The translations under genes and the position numbers were made by a program. This document shows, one piece after another, positions 55,132 to 64,000 of a stretch of 64,000 nucleotides of DNA (position 1 is the first letter of the stretch; each line of letters starts with the position of its first letter). Below the pieces are notes generated by a model, which was given only the letters and a program-made list of their open reading frames with translations, had not been told where the DNA came from and did no database searches. This stretch comes from Azonexus sp. R2A61 (GTDB lineage Bacteria; Pseudomonadota; Gammaproteobacteria; Burkholderiales; Rhodocyclaceae). The stretch is from positions 434,001 through 498,000 of the forward strand of contig NZ_JACBFO010000001.1 in NCBI RefSeq assembly GCF_021401135.1. The letters run 5' to 3'.

Positions 55132-57303
55132 TCAGAACCTGACATTCAGGCCGGCGTAGAAAGTCCGCCCCATGCCGGGAACGCCGATGCCCGGGGCGAT
55201 GCTGTTGATGCCCATGGTCGTGCCCTGGCCGGTGTAAGTACCGCCGGTCGGCTGGTAGTAGAGCTTGTCGAACAGGTTCTCGACGCCGGCGTCGACGCGG
55301 ATGTTGCGCCAGGTGTAGCTGGTGCGCAGGTTGAACAGCGCATAACCCGGCGTTCTGACTTCGTTGCGGGCATCCGAAACCTTGTTCTTGGCCCGGGCGG
55401 CAACCATTTCGACGGCATTGTTCCAGCCGCCCAGTTCGTGCGTCAGGCTGAGGCGGGTGTTCAGCGGCATGATGTTGTACAGATCGTCGCCGGTGTCCAG
55501 ATTCTTGCCGTTGGTGTAGTTGACCAGGCCCCGGGCGGCGAACTGGCCGAGCGCGGTATTGCCCAGCGGCATCCGGCCCGACAGGTCGAGGCCGAACAGG
55601 CGGGCGGTCTGGTTGGTGTAGCGCAGCACGTTGAAGCCGGCGTTGTTGGTCAGGCGCACGGCATCGATGTAATCGGTGACGCGGGTGTAGAACGGCGTTG
55701 CCTTGAGTTCCCAGCGGCGGTCGGCGGCGTGCCAGTCGAAGGTGGCGGACAAGGTGTTGGCCTTTTCCGCCTTCAGATCGGGATCGCCGACATAGCCGTT
55801 GCCGTCGCCGACGGTATTGTTCATCACGGCGGCCATGGCCCAGGTCGACCAGGTGTAGCGCTCGTAGAGGTTGGGCGAGCGGGTCTTGTGGGCGAAGCCG
55901 AATTCGACGTCGATGGCCTGGCTGGGGGCGTAACGGGCCAGTGCGGTCAGATCCCAGTTGTTGTCGGTCTTTTTGTGTTCGCGGGCGTTGAAGGCGGCGG
56001 CGTCGACCAGTTGGTTGCCCATTGCGTTGCCATAGCCGTGGACGTCGCCGGCGTCGGTGGTCACGCGCTCGTAGCGCAGGCCGAGCTGCGTCGTCCATTG
56101 CGGGCTGAAGCGCTTTTCCCATTCGCCGAACAGGCCGGCGCGGTCGCGGCTGCCATCGGCGATGTTTTCGAAGGTACCCGGCGACATGCCGCCGGTGCCC
56201 GAGGGCGGCCACCAGTCGCGCAGCGTGTAGTGCTGGTACAGCGCGCCCAGACGCAGCAGACTGCTGTCGGCCAGATCGATCTCGGCCTTCGTCTCGACGC
56301 CGGTGGTCCGTCCGCGGCTGTACATCGGCATGCCGTTGACCGCCGTGCCGTAGACCAACTGCTTGTCCATCCCGAAGTTCATGTAGTGATCGACCGCTTC
56401 GTGATAGACGCGGGCTTCCGCGCGGCCCCAGTCGAACTGCCCGAGCCAGCGCAGGTTGGCCCGCTTCTGTTCGTTGTCCAGCATGTCCATGCGCTGGTTG
56501 GCGTACAACTGGTAAGGCAGGTCCTGGTAGCCGAGTTTCAGTTCGACCAGATGGTTGCCGCCGCGCAAGGCGAAGCCGAGCGTGTGGTTGCGCGTGTCGT
56601 AGGCGCTGGAGCCGACTTCGTTGCGGGCCAGTTCGTTGCCACGGCCGGTTGCCGTGAAGTTCTTGAATTCGCCGCCGGCCTTGTAATTGTCGGCCTTGGC
56701 CAGGGCGCCCGAGTAGCTCAGGCTGAGGTTTTCGCTGGCGACCGTGGCCGACAGGTTGATGCCGCGCTGATCGCCGTTGCTGCGATAGTAGGTGCCAACT
56801 TCGCCTTTGGTCAGCAGCCCCTGGCCGGGCTGGGCGAAATCGGGGCCGCGCGTTTCGGCGACGATACTGCCGCCGATGCTGTCGCCGCCGACCGAGACCG
56901 GCGTGATCCCGGCATAGACCTTGATCGACTTGAGATTGCTCGGGTCGACATAGGACAGCGGCGGATTCATGTGATTCGGGCAGGAGGCGATCAGGTCCAT
57001 GCCGTCCAGCCGGATGCGCAGGCGATCGTCGGCCAGGCCGTGGATGACCGGCAGGCTGGAAACGCCGCCGGCGCCGTACAGGCTGACGCCGGGCTGTTCG
57101 CGCAACAGGCTGGCGGTGTCGCTGGTGGCGGCGCGCAGGCGCTCGAGTTCGCCGGCCGTGGGGGCGGCGGCGCCCGGCAGGTCGCGCTCGCGCGTGGCTT
57201 CGACGACGACTTCGTCGAGCGTCCGGAGCGGCGTCTGGGCGACGGCCGGGATGGCGAATGCGACGGCGATGGAGGCCGCCAGCGGCTGCAAGCGGATACG
57301 CAT
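55132..57303 (-). CDS. TonB-dependent receptor, OprC/NosA-like (probable copper uptake)
   Basis: A 723-residue outer-membrane receptor: signal peptide (ending AVAQT), a plug domain (about 30-160) and a 22-strand-type barrel ending in aromatic phenylalanine (VRF). The plug has Cys108-P-N-H-Met112 and the barrel has His306-Y-Met308. This matches the CxxxM and HxM copper ligands reported for OprC of Pseudomonas aeruginosa. It would import copper, possibly for cuproenzymes such as nitrous oxide reductase. The Crp/Fnr gene follows. A palindromic candidate operator lies 63 nt upstream (57367-57383). Confidence 0.85.
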   Translation of the reverse strand: MRIRLQPLAASIAVAFAIPAVAQTPLRTLDEVVVEATRERDLPGAAAPTAGELERLRAATSDTASLLREQPGVSLYGAGGVSSLPVIHGLADDRLRIRLDGMDLIASCPNHMNPPLSYVDPSNLKSIKVYAGITPVSVGGDSIGGSIVAETRGPDFAQPGQGLLTKGEVGTYYRSNGDQRGINLSATVASENLSLSYSGALAKADNYKAGGEFKNFTATGRGNELARNEVGSSAYDTRNHTLGFALRGGNHLVELKLGYQDLPYQLYANQRMDMLDNEQKRANLRWLGQFDWGRAEARVYHEAVDHYMNFGMDKQLVYGTAVNGMPMYSRGRTTGVETKAEIDLADSSLLRLGALYQHYTLRDWWPPSGTGGMSPGTFENIADGSRDRAGLFGEWEKRFSPQWTTQLGLRYERVTTDAGDVHGYGNAMGNQLVDAAAFNAREHKKTDNNWDLTALARYAPSQAIDVEFGFAHKTRSPNLYERYTWSTWAMAAVMNNTVGDGNGYVGDPDLKAEKANTLSATFDWHAADRRWELKATPFYTRVTDYIDAVRLTNNAGFNVLRYTNQTARLFGLDLSGRMPLGNTALGQFAARGLVNYTNGKNLDTGDDLYNIMPLNTRLSLTHELGGWNNAVEMVAARAKNKVSDARNEVRTPGYALFNLRTSYTWRNIRVDAGVENLFDKLYYQPTGGTYTGQGTTMGINSIAPGIGVPGMGRTFYAGLNVRF

Positions 57304-57366
57304 GAGTGCCCCTGAAGTTCTGGTTCTTGAAGGGCGAATTGTCGCGGCCGGGCGGGGCGAGCGGAA

Positions 57367-57383
57367 TGCGACAGATTGTCGCA
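57367..57383. promoter_or_regulatory. Perfect palindrome upstream of the copper receptor gene (candidate operator)
   Basis: TGCGACA-GAT-TGTCGCA is a perfect 7-bp inverted repeat with a 3-nt centre, 63 nt upstream of the receptor ATG. The position suits a regulator, perhaps the neighbouring Crp/Fnr protein, although FNR and CRP sites have different half-sites and spacing. Confidence 0.5.
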
Positions 57384-57387
57384 CCCC

Positions 57388-57430
57388 TGCGGTCGACGGG
57401 AATTTCTGCCGGTTTTTGCGGTCGACCGCG
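57388..57430. repeat. Paired copies of the iterated palindrome between ptsI and the receptor gene
   Basis: TGCGGTCGAC at 57388-57397 and TGCGGTCGACCGC at 57417-57429 lie 29 nt apart in the same orientation, 5 nt beyond the ptsI stop, followed by the candidate operator. This is the densest cluster of the motif in the window. Confidence 0.7.
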
Positions 57431-57434
57431 CCGC

Positions 57435-59177
<1,743 letters not shown>

Positions 59178-59181
59178 CGCA

Positions 59182-59451
59182 TCATTCTCCTTCGCCGAAA
59201 TAATCGGCGATCAGCGCCAGCAGGGCATCCATGGCCTCGGCTTCGTCGGCGCCATTGGTTTCGATCGTCACTTTCGAGCCCTTGCCGGCAGCCAGCATCA
59301 TGACGCCCATGATGCTCTTGGCGTTGACCCGGCGCTCGCCCTTGCTCATCCAGACTTCGCACTGGAACTTGCCGGCGGTCTGGGTCAGTTTGGCGGAAGC
59401 GCGGGCGTGCAGGCCGAGCTTGTTGATGATTTCGGTTTCGCGGGTCAGCAT
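59182..59451 (-). CDS. ptsH: Phosphocarrier protein HPr
   Basis: An 89-residue HPr with His15 in LGLHARASAKL for EI and Ser46 in AKSIMGVMML for HPr kinase, both intact, matching the hprK gene in this window. It starts at ATG 59451 and is 4 nt upstream of ptsI; further upstream in-frame codons belong to the intergenic gap. Confidence 0.97.
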   Translation of the reverse strand: MLTRETEIINKLGLHARASAKLTQTAGKFQCEVWMSKGERRVNAKSIMGVMMLAAGKGSKVTIETNGADEAEAMDALLALIADYFGEGE

Positions 59452-59467
59452 GAAATTCTCGTGGGGA

Positions 59468-59857
59468 TCAGTGATGAAGCATGTCGAGGATGCCGTCGCG
59501 GCCGCCATCGCGGGCACGGACGAGCAGGGTGGAGAGATCGCGGTCGCGGTAGTTCAGCGCGCGCAGCAACATCGGCAGATTGACCCCGGTCAGCCCCTCG
59601 ACGCGGCCCGGGTCGAGCAGCTTGAGCGCCAGGTTGGCCGGTGTCGCACCGAAGATGTCGGTCAGGATCAACGTGCCCGCCGCGTCGGTGACCGAGGTCA
59701 GCAATTCGCGGGCGAGCGGCAGCATGTCCAGCGGGTCGTCCTGCGCTGTCACCCCGAGCTGGGCGACCCGTTCCGGACGCCGGTTCAGCACATGGCAGGC
59801 GTTGTGCAACAGCGCCTCGCCGAAGCTGCCATGGGTGATGAGGAGGATGCCGATCAT
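59468..59857 (-). CDS. PTS EIIA component, mannose family
   Basis: A 129-residue EIIA-Man domain with the phosphorylated His9 in MIGILLITHGSFGE and the TDIFGATPANLALKL segment. Alone with HPr and EI, as here, it is a regulatory phosphoacceptor rather than part of a permease. ATG 59857 gives the canonical start; ATG 59866 three codons upstream is possible. Confidence 0.92.
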   Translation of the reverse strand: MIGILLITHGSFGEALLHNACHVLNRRPERVAQLGVTAQDDPLDMLPLARELLTSVTDAAGTLILTDIFGATPANLALKLLDPGRVEGLTGVNLPMLLRALNYRDRDLSTLLVRARDGGRDGILDMLHH

Positions 59858-59882
59858 GCGGGCCATTCTAACCCGCATGCCT

Positions 59883-60770
59883 TCATTTACGGCTGACGAT
59901 CAGGATCCCCGCGATGACCAGCGCCGCGCCAGTCGCCTGGGCGGCCGAGATGTGTTCTGCGAGCAGCCACCAGCCGAAGCCGATGGTCAGGATCGGTCCG
60001 ACCATCCCGTACAGCGAGGCCGGGCCGGCACCCAGCTGACGGATGGCCGCCGACTGCGCAAATACCGGAATGATCGTCGCGAACAACGCCATCGCCGCCC
60101 CCCAGCCGTAAACCGGCAGCGGCTGGACGAATGCGGTCAACGGCTGGCTGAGCGAAAAATGCAGCAGCGTCACGGCGGTGGAGACCAGCATAGCCAGCGC
60201 CGAGAAACGCATCGCGCCGAGACGGGCGATCATGTCGGCGCTGCCGGCCAGATACAGGGCGTAGGACACGCTGGAGGCAAAGACCAGCGCGCCGCCGATC
60301 AGCACCGAGCGCGCATCGCCCAGGCCGAGGTCGTGGACGAACGCGAAGCCGATGCCGACATAGCACAGCGTCACCGCCAGCAACTGGCGACGGGTGAAGG
60401 ACTTGCCCTGGAACAGGACGCCGATCAGCAAGGTCAGCGTCGGATAAGTGAACAGAATCAGTCGTTCCAGGCCGGCCGAAATGTAGGCCAGTCCCCAGAA
60501 ATCGAGAATGCTGGCGCCGTAGTAGCCGAGGCAGCCGAGTACCGCCAGGCGCAGCCAGTCGGCGCCACCCAGCCGTACTGCCGAAGCCTGGCGACGCAAG
60601 CCGAACCACAGGAAGACCGGTAGCGCCATGCCCATGCGCAGTGCGAGCAGTGTGATCGCGTCGACGCCGTACGGATAGGCCAGCTTGACGAAGATCGCCT
60701 TCATCGAGAAGCCCAGCGCGGCAAGCAGCGCGAGCAGGATGCCGAGGGAACGGCTACCGTCCATGGGCAT
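59883..60770 (-). CDS. EamA/DMT-family transporter
   Basis: A 295-residue protein with ten membrane segments arranged as two EamA repeats (FSMKAIFVKLAYPYG...; FATIIPVFAQSAAIRQLG...). Members export metabolites such as amino acids; the substrate is unknown. It starts with an ATG overlapping the MFS stop by one base (TGATG), so both are one transcript. Confidence 0.88.
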   Translation of the reverse strand: MPMDGSRSLGILLALLAALGFSMKAIFVKLAYPYGVDAITLLALRMGMALPVFLWFGLRRQASAVRLGGADWLRLAVLGCLGYYGASILDFWGLAYISAGLERLILFTYPTLTLLIGVLFQGKSFTRRQLLAVTLCYVGIGFAFVHDLGLGDARSVLIGGALVFASSVSYALYLAGSADMIARLGAMRFSALAMLVSTAVTLLHFSLSQPLTAFVQPLPVYGWGAAMALFATIIPVFAQSAAIRQLGAGPASLYGMVGPILTIGFGWWLLAEHISAAQATGAALVIAGILIVSRK

Positions 60771-61963
60771 CAATCCCCGGCCAGCCGGCGCAGGCGCAGC
60801 GCAACGCCGCATACCAGCCCGGCACAGGCCAGCAGCGCCGCCGCCACGCCCGGCCAGCCGCCGTGGCTCCACGCCCAGCCAGTGGCGGTCCCGACCACGC
60901 TGCCGCCCAGGTAATAGCTCGACAGGTAGAGCGCCGAGACCAGCCCGCGGCGCGGCCCGGCGCGATGGCCGACCCAGGCGCTGGCGACCGAATGCACGGC
61001 GAAGAAACCGAAGGTGAACACCGCCAGCCCGGCGACGATCAGCCACAACGGGGTGAGCAGCGTGACGGCGATACCGGCCACGGCGAGCAGCGACATGGCC
61101 AGCAGCATCCGCTGCCGGCCGCGACGCGCCACCTGACGGCCGGCCCAGGCCGACGACCAGGTTCCGACCGAATACAGCAGGAAGATGCCGCCGATCCACG
61201 CCGGCCCCAGCGCGTAAGGCGCGGCAACCAGCCGGAACGGCAGGTAGTTGTACATGCCGACGAAGGCGCCCATGCTCAGGAAGGCGGTGGTGAATAACCA
61301 GGGCAGGCCGGGATCGGCATAGATGCGGCGGATGTCGGCGAACAGCAGGCCGGGCTGCAGCGAGCGCGGCTCGAAGTGGCGGGCCGGCGGCAGCAGGCGC
61401 CAGAAGACGACGGCCACCGCCAGGCCGACCAGCCCGAGTGCGGCCAGTCCGTAATGCCATGAACCGCCGAGATCGCTGACGACGGCCGAAATCAACCGGC
61501 CAGCCATGCCGCCGAGGGCGTTGGTAGCGATGTACAGACCCATCACCCGGGCCCGCGCGGCGACCGGCAGTTCCTCGCCGAGGTGGGCCATCGCCGCCGC
61601 CGGCACGCCGGCGATGCAGGCACCGAGCAGTGCGCGGGTGACGACCAGCAGGAAGAAGTCGGGCGCCCACGCCGAGCTCAGCGCGAACACGGCGGCGCCG
61701 AGCAGGCCCAGGCGCATCAGGCGTTCGCGGCCCCAGCGATCGGCGACCAGGCTGAGCGGGATCAACAGCAGGGCCATCACGCCGGTGCTCACCGTCACGC
61801 TCAGGCTGGCCGTCCCCGGTGCGATGGCGAAGGCCTCGCTCAGTTGCGGCAGCAGCGGTTGCGTGCCGTAGAGCAGCACGAAGCAGGAAAAGCCGGCCAG
61901 GCAGACGGCGATGGTGATGCGCCGCGTGTGCGCGCGGTCTTCGTCTTCGGCAACGGCAGTCAA
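60770..61963 (-). CDS. Major facilitator superfamily transporter
   Basis: About 397 residues from TTG 61963, with 12 predicted membrane segments and the MFS loop motif LVADRWGRERLMRLG. Family resemblance is to YnfM/Bcr-type efflux proteins. The start is uncertain: no ATG or GTG with a good site lies before TM1, and the open frame extends across the LysR start to 62077. It is divergent from the LysR gene, which probably regulates it, and is followed by an EamA gene. Confidence 0.85.
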   Translation of the reverse strand: MTAVAEDEDRAHTRRITIAVCLAGFSCFVLLYGTQPLLPQLSEAFAIAPGTASLSVTVSTGVMALLLIPLSLVADRWGRERLMRLGLLGAAVFALSSAWAPDFFLLVVTRALLGACIAGVPAAAMAHLGEELPVAARARVMGLYIATNALGGMAGRLISAVVSDLGGSWHYGLAALGLVGLAVAVVFWRLLPPARHFEPRSLQPGLLFADIRRIYADPGLPWLFTTAFLSMGAFVGMYNYLPFRLVAAPYALGPAWIGGIFLLYSVGTWSSAWAGRQVARRGRQRMLLAMSLLAVAGIAVTLLTPLWLIVAGLAVFTFGFFAVHSVASAWVGHRAGPRRGLVSALYLSSYYLGGSVVGTATGWAWSHGGWPGVAAALLACAGLVCGVALRLRRLAGD

Positions 61964-62071
61964 GGGAATCTCGGGCGTTCTGGCGTGGGTGGCGAGAGGT
62001 GGATTGAAACGCCGGCGGCAGCGGCTGGCAATTGGTATTATCGAAAGCGAGCGTTCGAACCAGACGAAACC

Positions 62072-62965
62072 ATGCATTACGACCTACCCGACCTGCGGCT
62101 CGTTGCCGCGATTGCCGACAGCGGCAGCCTGACGCGTGCCGCGGAGCGCGTGCACCTCGCGCCGTCGTCGGCCAGCCATCGCCTGTCGCAGCTCGAAGCG
62201 GCGCTCGGCGTGGCCTTGTTCGAACGCCATGCGCGCGGCCTGACGCCGACCGCTGCCGGCGAATCGCTGCACCGCCATGCCCGCCAGGTGTTCGCCCAGC
62301 TCGAACAGATGCATGCCGACCTGGCGCCCTACGCCAGCGGTGTCAACGCCCAGGTCACCGTGTTCGCCAACACCAACGCGATCAACTGCTTCCTGCCCGG
62401 CGATCTCGGCGATTTCCTGCGCGAACATCCGAACATCCGGGTCAGCCTGGAAGAACAACCCAGCCCGGCGATCGTCCGCGCCGTCGCCGCCGGCCAGGTG
62501 GACATCGGCGTGGTTGCCGCCGAGGGCGATTTCGGCGAACTGCAGGCGACGCCCTACCGGCGCGACCGGCTGGTGCTGATCGTTGCGGTCGACCACCCGC
62601 TGGCGGCAAAAAGCGAAATCGCCTTCGCCGAGGTGTTGACCGAAGCCTTCGTCTGTCTGCACGCCGGCAGCGCCATTCACACCTTCATGATGAACCATGC
62701 CGCGCTGCTCGGCGGCCGGCTCGACGTGCGTATCCAGGTGCGCAGCTTCGCCGCCGTCTGCCGGATGGTCGCCGCCGGGGTCGGCATCGGCATGGTGCCG
62801 CGCTCGTCGGTACTGGCGGTCGACGCGTTGAAGATCGTCGAAATCAGCGATCCCTGGGCGCCGCGCGACCTGCAACTGTGCGTGCGTTCGCCGGCGGCGC
62901 TGAGTGCGGCGGCGGCGGCCTTGCTGGCGCATCTGTCGGGCAAGGCGGAGGCCGCCCCGGGCTAG
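62072..62965 (+). CDS. LysR-family transcriptional regulator
   Basis: A 297-residue LysR regulator with N-terminal winged HTH (AAIADSGSLTRAAERVHLAP and SSASHRLSQLEAALG) and a periplasmic-binding-like effector domain (about 90-290). It is divergent from the MFS-EamA pair and likely controls it; the 108-nt divergent gap is the place for its operator, but no clear T-N11-A site is singled out. It ends before the palindrome at 62996. Confidence 0.92.
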   Translation: MHYDLPDLRLVAAIADSGSLTRAAERVHLAPSSASHRLSQLEAALGVALFERHARGLTPTAAGESLHRHARQVFAQLEQMHADLAPYASGVNAQVTVFANTNAINCFLPGDLGDFLREHPNIRVSLEEQPSPAIVRAVAAGQVDIGVVAAEGDFGELQATPYRRDRLVLIVAVDHPLAAKSEIAFAEVLTEAFVCLHAGSAIHTFMMNHAALLGGRLDVRIQVRSFAAVCRMVAAGVGIGMVPRSSVLAVDALKIVEISDPWAPRDLQLCVRSPAALSAAAAALLAHLSGKAEAAPG

Positions 62966-62995
62966 CCTCGCCGTCCGGCAAAAATCGCGTTTTGC

Positions 62996-63009
62996 TGCGG
63001 TCGACCGCA
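62996..63009. repeat. Iterated palindrome, full 14-bp copy
   Basis: TGCGGTCGACCGCA in the gap between the convergent LysR and MazG-like genes, flanked by TTTTGC and GGCAACC so the arms extend imperfectly. Confidence 0.8.
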
Positions 63010-63035
63010 GGCAACCGGAAAAAACGGTCCGCTGC

Positions 63036-63410
63036 TCAGCCGTTGTCGCGGGCGGCGAATTCGGCAGCCAGCGCCGCCTTCTGCTCACGCTTGATGTCGT
63101 CCCAGGCGCGTCCCGCTTCGAGGCCGGACAGCCGCGTTTCGAACTTGCGGCAGGCGCGGGCCACTACCGATTCGAGCGTTACCTCGCCGCCCTTCTGCAG
63201 CGCGACGATGGCGTTCAGGCAGTTCCACAGCAGATCGCCGAGTTCGTCCTCGAGATAGCAGCCGCGTTGGCGGGCAATTTCTTCGAGCACCTCGTCGACC
63301 TCGTCCTTGAGGCCGGCCAGGTAGCTTTGCGGGCCGGCGTACCAGGGGTTGTTGCGGTCGTAGGCCGACTTGCGGCGGACGATGTCCAGCAGGGTGTCGA
63401 AGTTTTCCAT
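63036..63410 (-). CDS. MazG-like nucleotide pyrophosphohydrolase
   Basis: A 124-residue all-helical protein with the MazG metal-binding motifs EVDEVLEE and EDELGDLLW. It is a single-domain relative of MazG; such proteins hydrolyse nucleoside triphosphates to monophosphates. The substrate is not predictable. The gene stands between the LysR gene and ilvE. Confidence 0.87.
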   Translation of the reverse strand: MENFDTLLDIVRRKSAYDRNNPWYAGPQSYLAGLKDEVDEVLEEIARQRGCYLEDELGDLLWNCLNAIVALQKGGEVTLESVVARACRKFETRLSGLEAGRAWDDIKREQKAALAAEFAARDNG

Positions 63411-63481
63411 GGGGCGGTCGTTCCGGGTGGTCGGCCGCGTTCGGCCGCTGGCGGTCCATCATGCCAGCGGCCGGGCGGCGG

Positions 63482-64000
63482 TCAAGCGTCGGTTCGGCTG
63501 AGCCAGTGCGCATAGGCCGGCAGGCGCCCGTGTACGCAATCGAAGTAACGCGCCTGCAGGCTGCGGGTCAGCGGGCCGGGACGGCCGTCGCCGATGCGCC
63601 GGCCGTCGATGTCGACCACCGGCGTCAGTTCGGCGGCGGTGCCGGTCAGGAAGACCTCGTCGGCGCAGTACAGTTCGTCGCGAGTCAGTCGCTTGCCGCG
63701 TACCGTCAGGCCGAGATCGACGGCCAGCGTACGCACGCTGCGCCGGGTGATGCCGTCGAGCGCGGTGACGATTTCCGGTTCGATCAGCTCGCCGTCGCGG
63801 ACCAGGAACAGGTTGGCGCTCGACGCCTCGGCGACATAGCCCTCGCTGTCGAGCAGGATCGCTTCGTCGTAACCGTCGCGACGCGCTTCGCGCACCGCGA
63901 GGATCGAGTTGGCGTAGGCGGAGATCGCCTTGGCGCGGCACATCTGCACGTTCGGATGGTGCCGGGCGTAGGAAGCGACGCGGGCGCGGATGCCGCGGCT
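63482..64000 (-). CDS. ilvE: Branched-chain amino acid aminotransferase, C-terminal part (cut by window edge)
   Basis: The frame enters from the right edge; 172 C-terminal residues are visible. SYARHHPNV, the PLP-lysine region MCRAKAISAYANSILA, GYVAEASSANLFLV and the TGTAAELTPV loop identify a class IV BCAT. It makes valine, leucine and isoleucine from their oxo acids, complementing ilvA at 29.9 kb. Confidence 0.93.
   Translation of the reverse strand, partial: SRGIRARVASYARHHPNVQMCRAKAISAYANSILAVREARRDGYDEAILLDSEGYVAEASSANLFLVRDGELIEPEIVTALDGITRRSVRTLAVDLGLTVRGKRLTRDELYCADEVFLTGTAAELTPVVDIDGRRIGDGRPGPLTRSLQARYFDCVHGRLPAYAHWLSRTDA

Noticed and set aside
54455-56212. Extension of the Crp/Fnr frame upstream to about 585 residues
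   Set aside because: The extension lies antisense-shifted inside the receptor gene and has no domain; ATG 55057 has a good ribosome-binding site.

Overview
This is about 64 kb of GC-rich bacterial chromosome, dense with housekeeping genes, and it most resembles a betaproteobacterium of the Rhodocyclales (Dechloromonas/Azonexus-like). Three things point there. The tmRNA gene is of the permuted two-piece type and its tag reads ANDERFAVAA. The clusters lptB-rpoN-hpf-ptsN-hprK and mnmG-rsmG-parA-parB-atpIBEFHAGDC are proteobacterial core blocks. There is also an EIIA-Man/HPr/EI regulatory PTS with no sugar permease. The genus assignment is inference. I see no rRNA, ordinary tRNA, CRISPR array, insertion sequence or prophage.

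Layout. 1-9.9 kb: dsbD (cut by the left edge), cutA, and an ABC-2 transporter whose permease (1110-1883) and ATPase (4580-5497) are separated by a HAD phosphatase and an AT-rich patch. That patch (about 2.0-3.7 kb) holds three small ORFs and one attC-like hairpin, so it looks like integron-cassette DNA without an integrase. Then come a hydrolase, a thioredoxin-like ferredoxin, a VanZ protein, a sodium:solute symporter and an RluA-type pseudouridine synthase. 10.0-15.7 kb: a LexA-controlled recA promoter, recA-recX, lptB-rpoN-hpf, an internal terminator, and ptsN-hprK. 15.7-31.9 kb: a PsiF-repeat protein, a cyclase-FHA protein, ttcA, a MidA-type methyltransferase, cca, an NDUFA9-like reductase, a DUF1631-like protein, slt, a folate cyclo-ligase, cysK-patB and ilvA. 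32.0-39.9 kb: a 1291-residue FAD/Fe-S oxidoreductase, a HIT protein, an unknown 536-residue protein, DUF971, ubiE and ubiJ, ended by a terminator shared with the convergent atp operon. 39.9-51.0 kb: the complete F1Fo ATP synthase operon with its promoter, then parBA, rsmG and mnmG, a gene order usually found near the replication origin. 51.2-64 kb: a response regulator-TPR protein, riboflavin synthase, a lipoprotein, the permuted ssrA, a Crp/Fnr regulator beside an OprC-like copper receptor, ptsI-ptsH-EIIA, EamA and MFS exporters opposite a LysR regulator, a MazG-like hydrolase and the end of ilvE.

The most unusual signal is not a gene. The 14-bp palindrome TGCGGTCGACCGCA and its half-site TGCGGTCGAC recur at about 24 places, in intergenic gaps, at gene ends and inside coding regions. 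By a rough composition estimate fewer than one would be expected. In one copy (35931-35974) it is the core of a 22-bp self-complementary hairpin that starts directly at a stop codon. It behaves like a highly iterated or REP-like palindrome. Other points worth following are the permuted ssrA with its excised hairpin, the cassette-like patch, and the copper receptor with CxxxM and HxM motifs next to its own putative regulator and operator.
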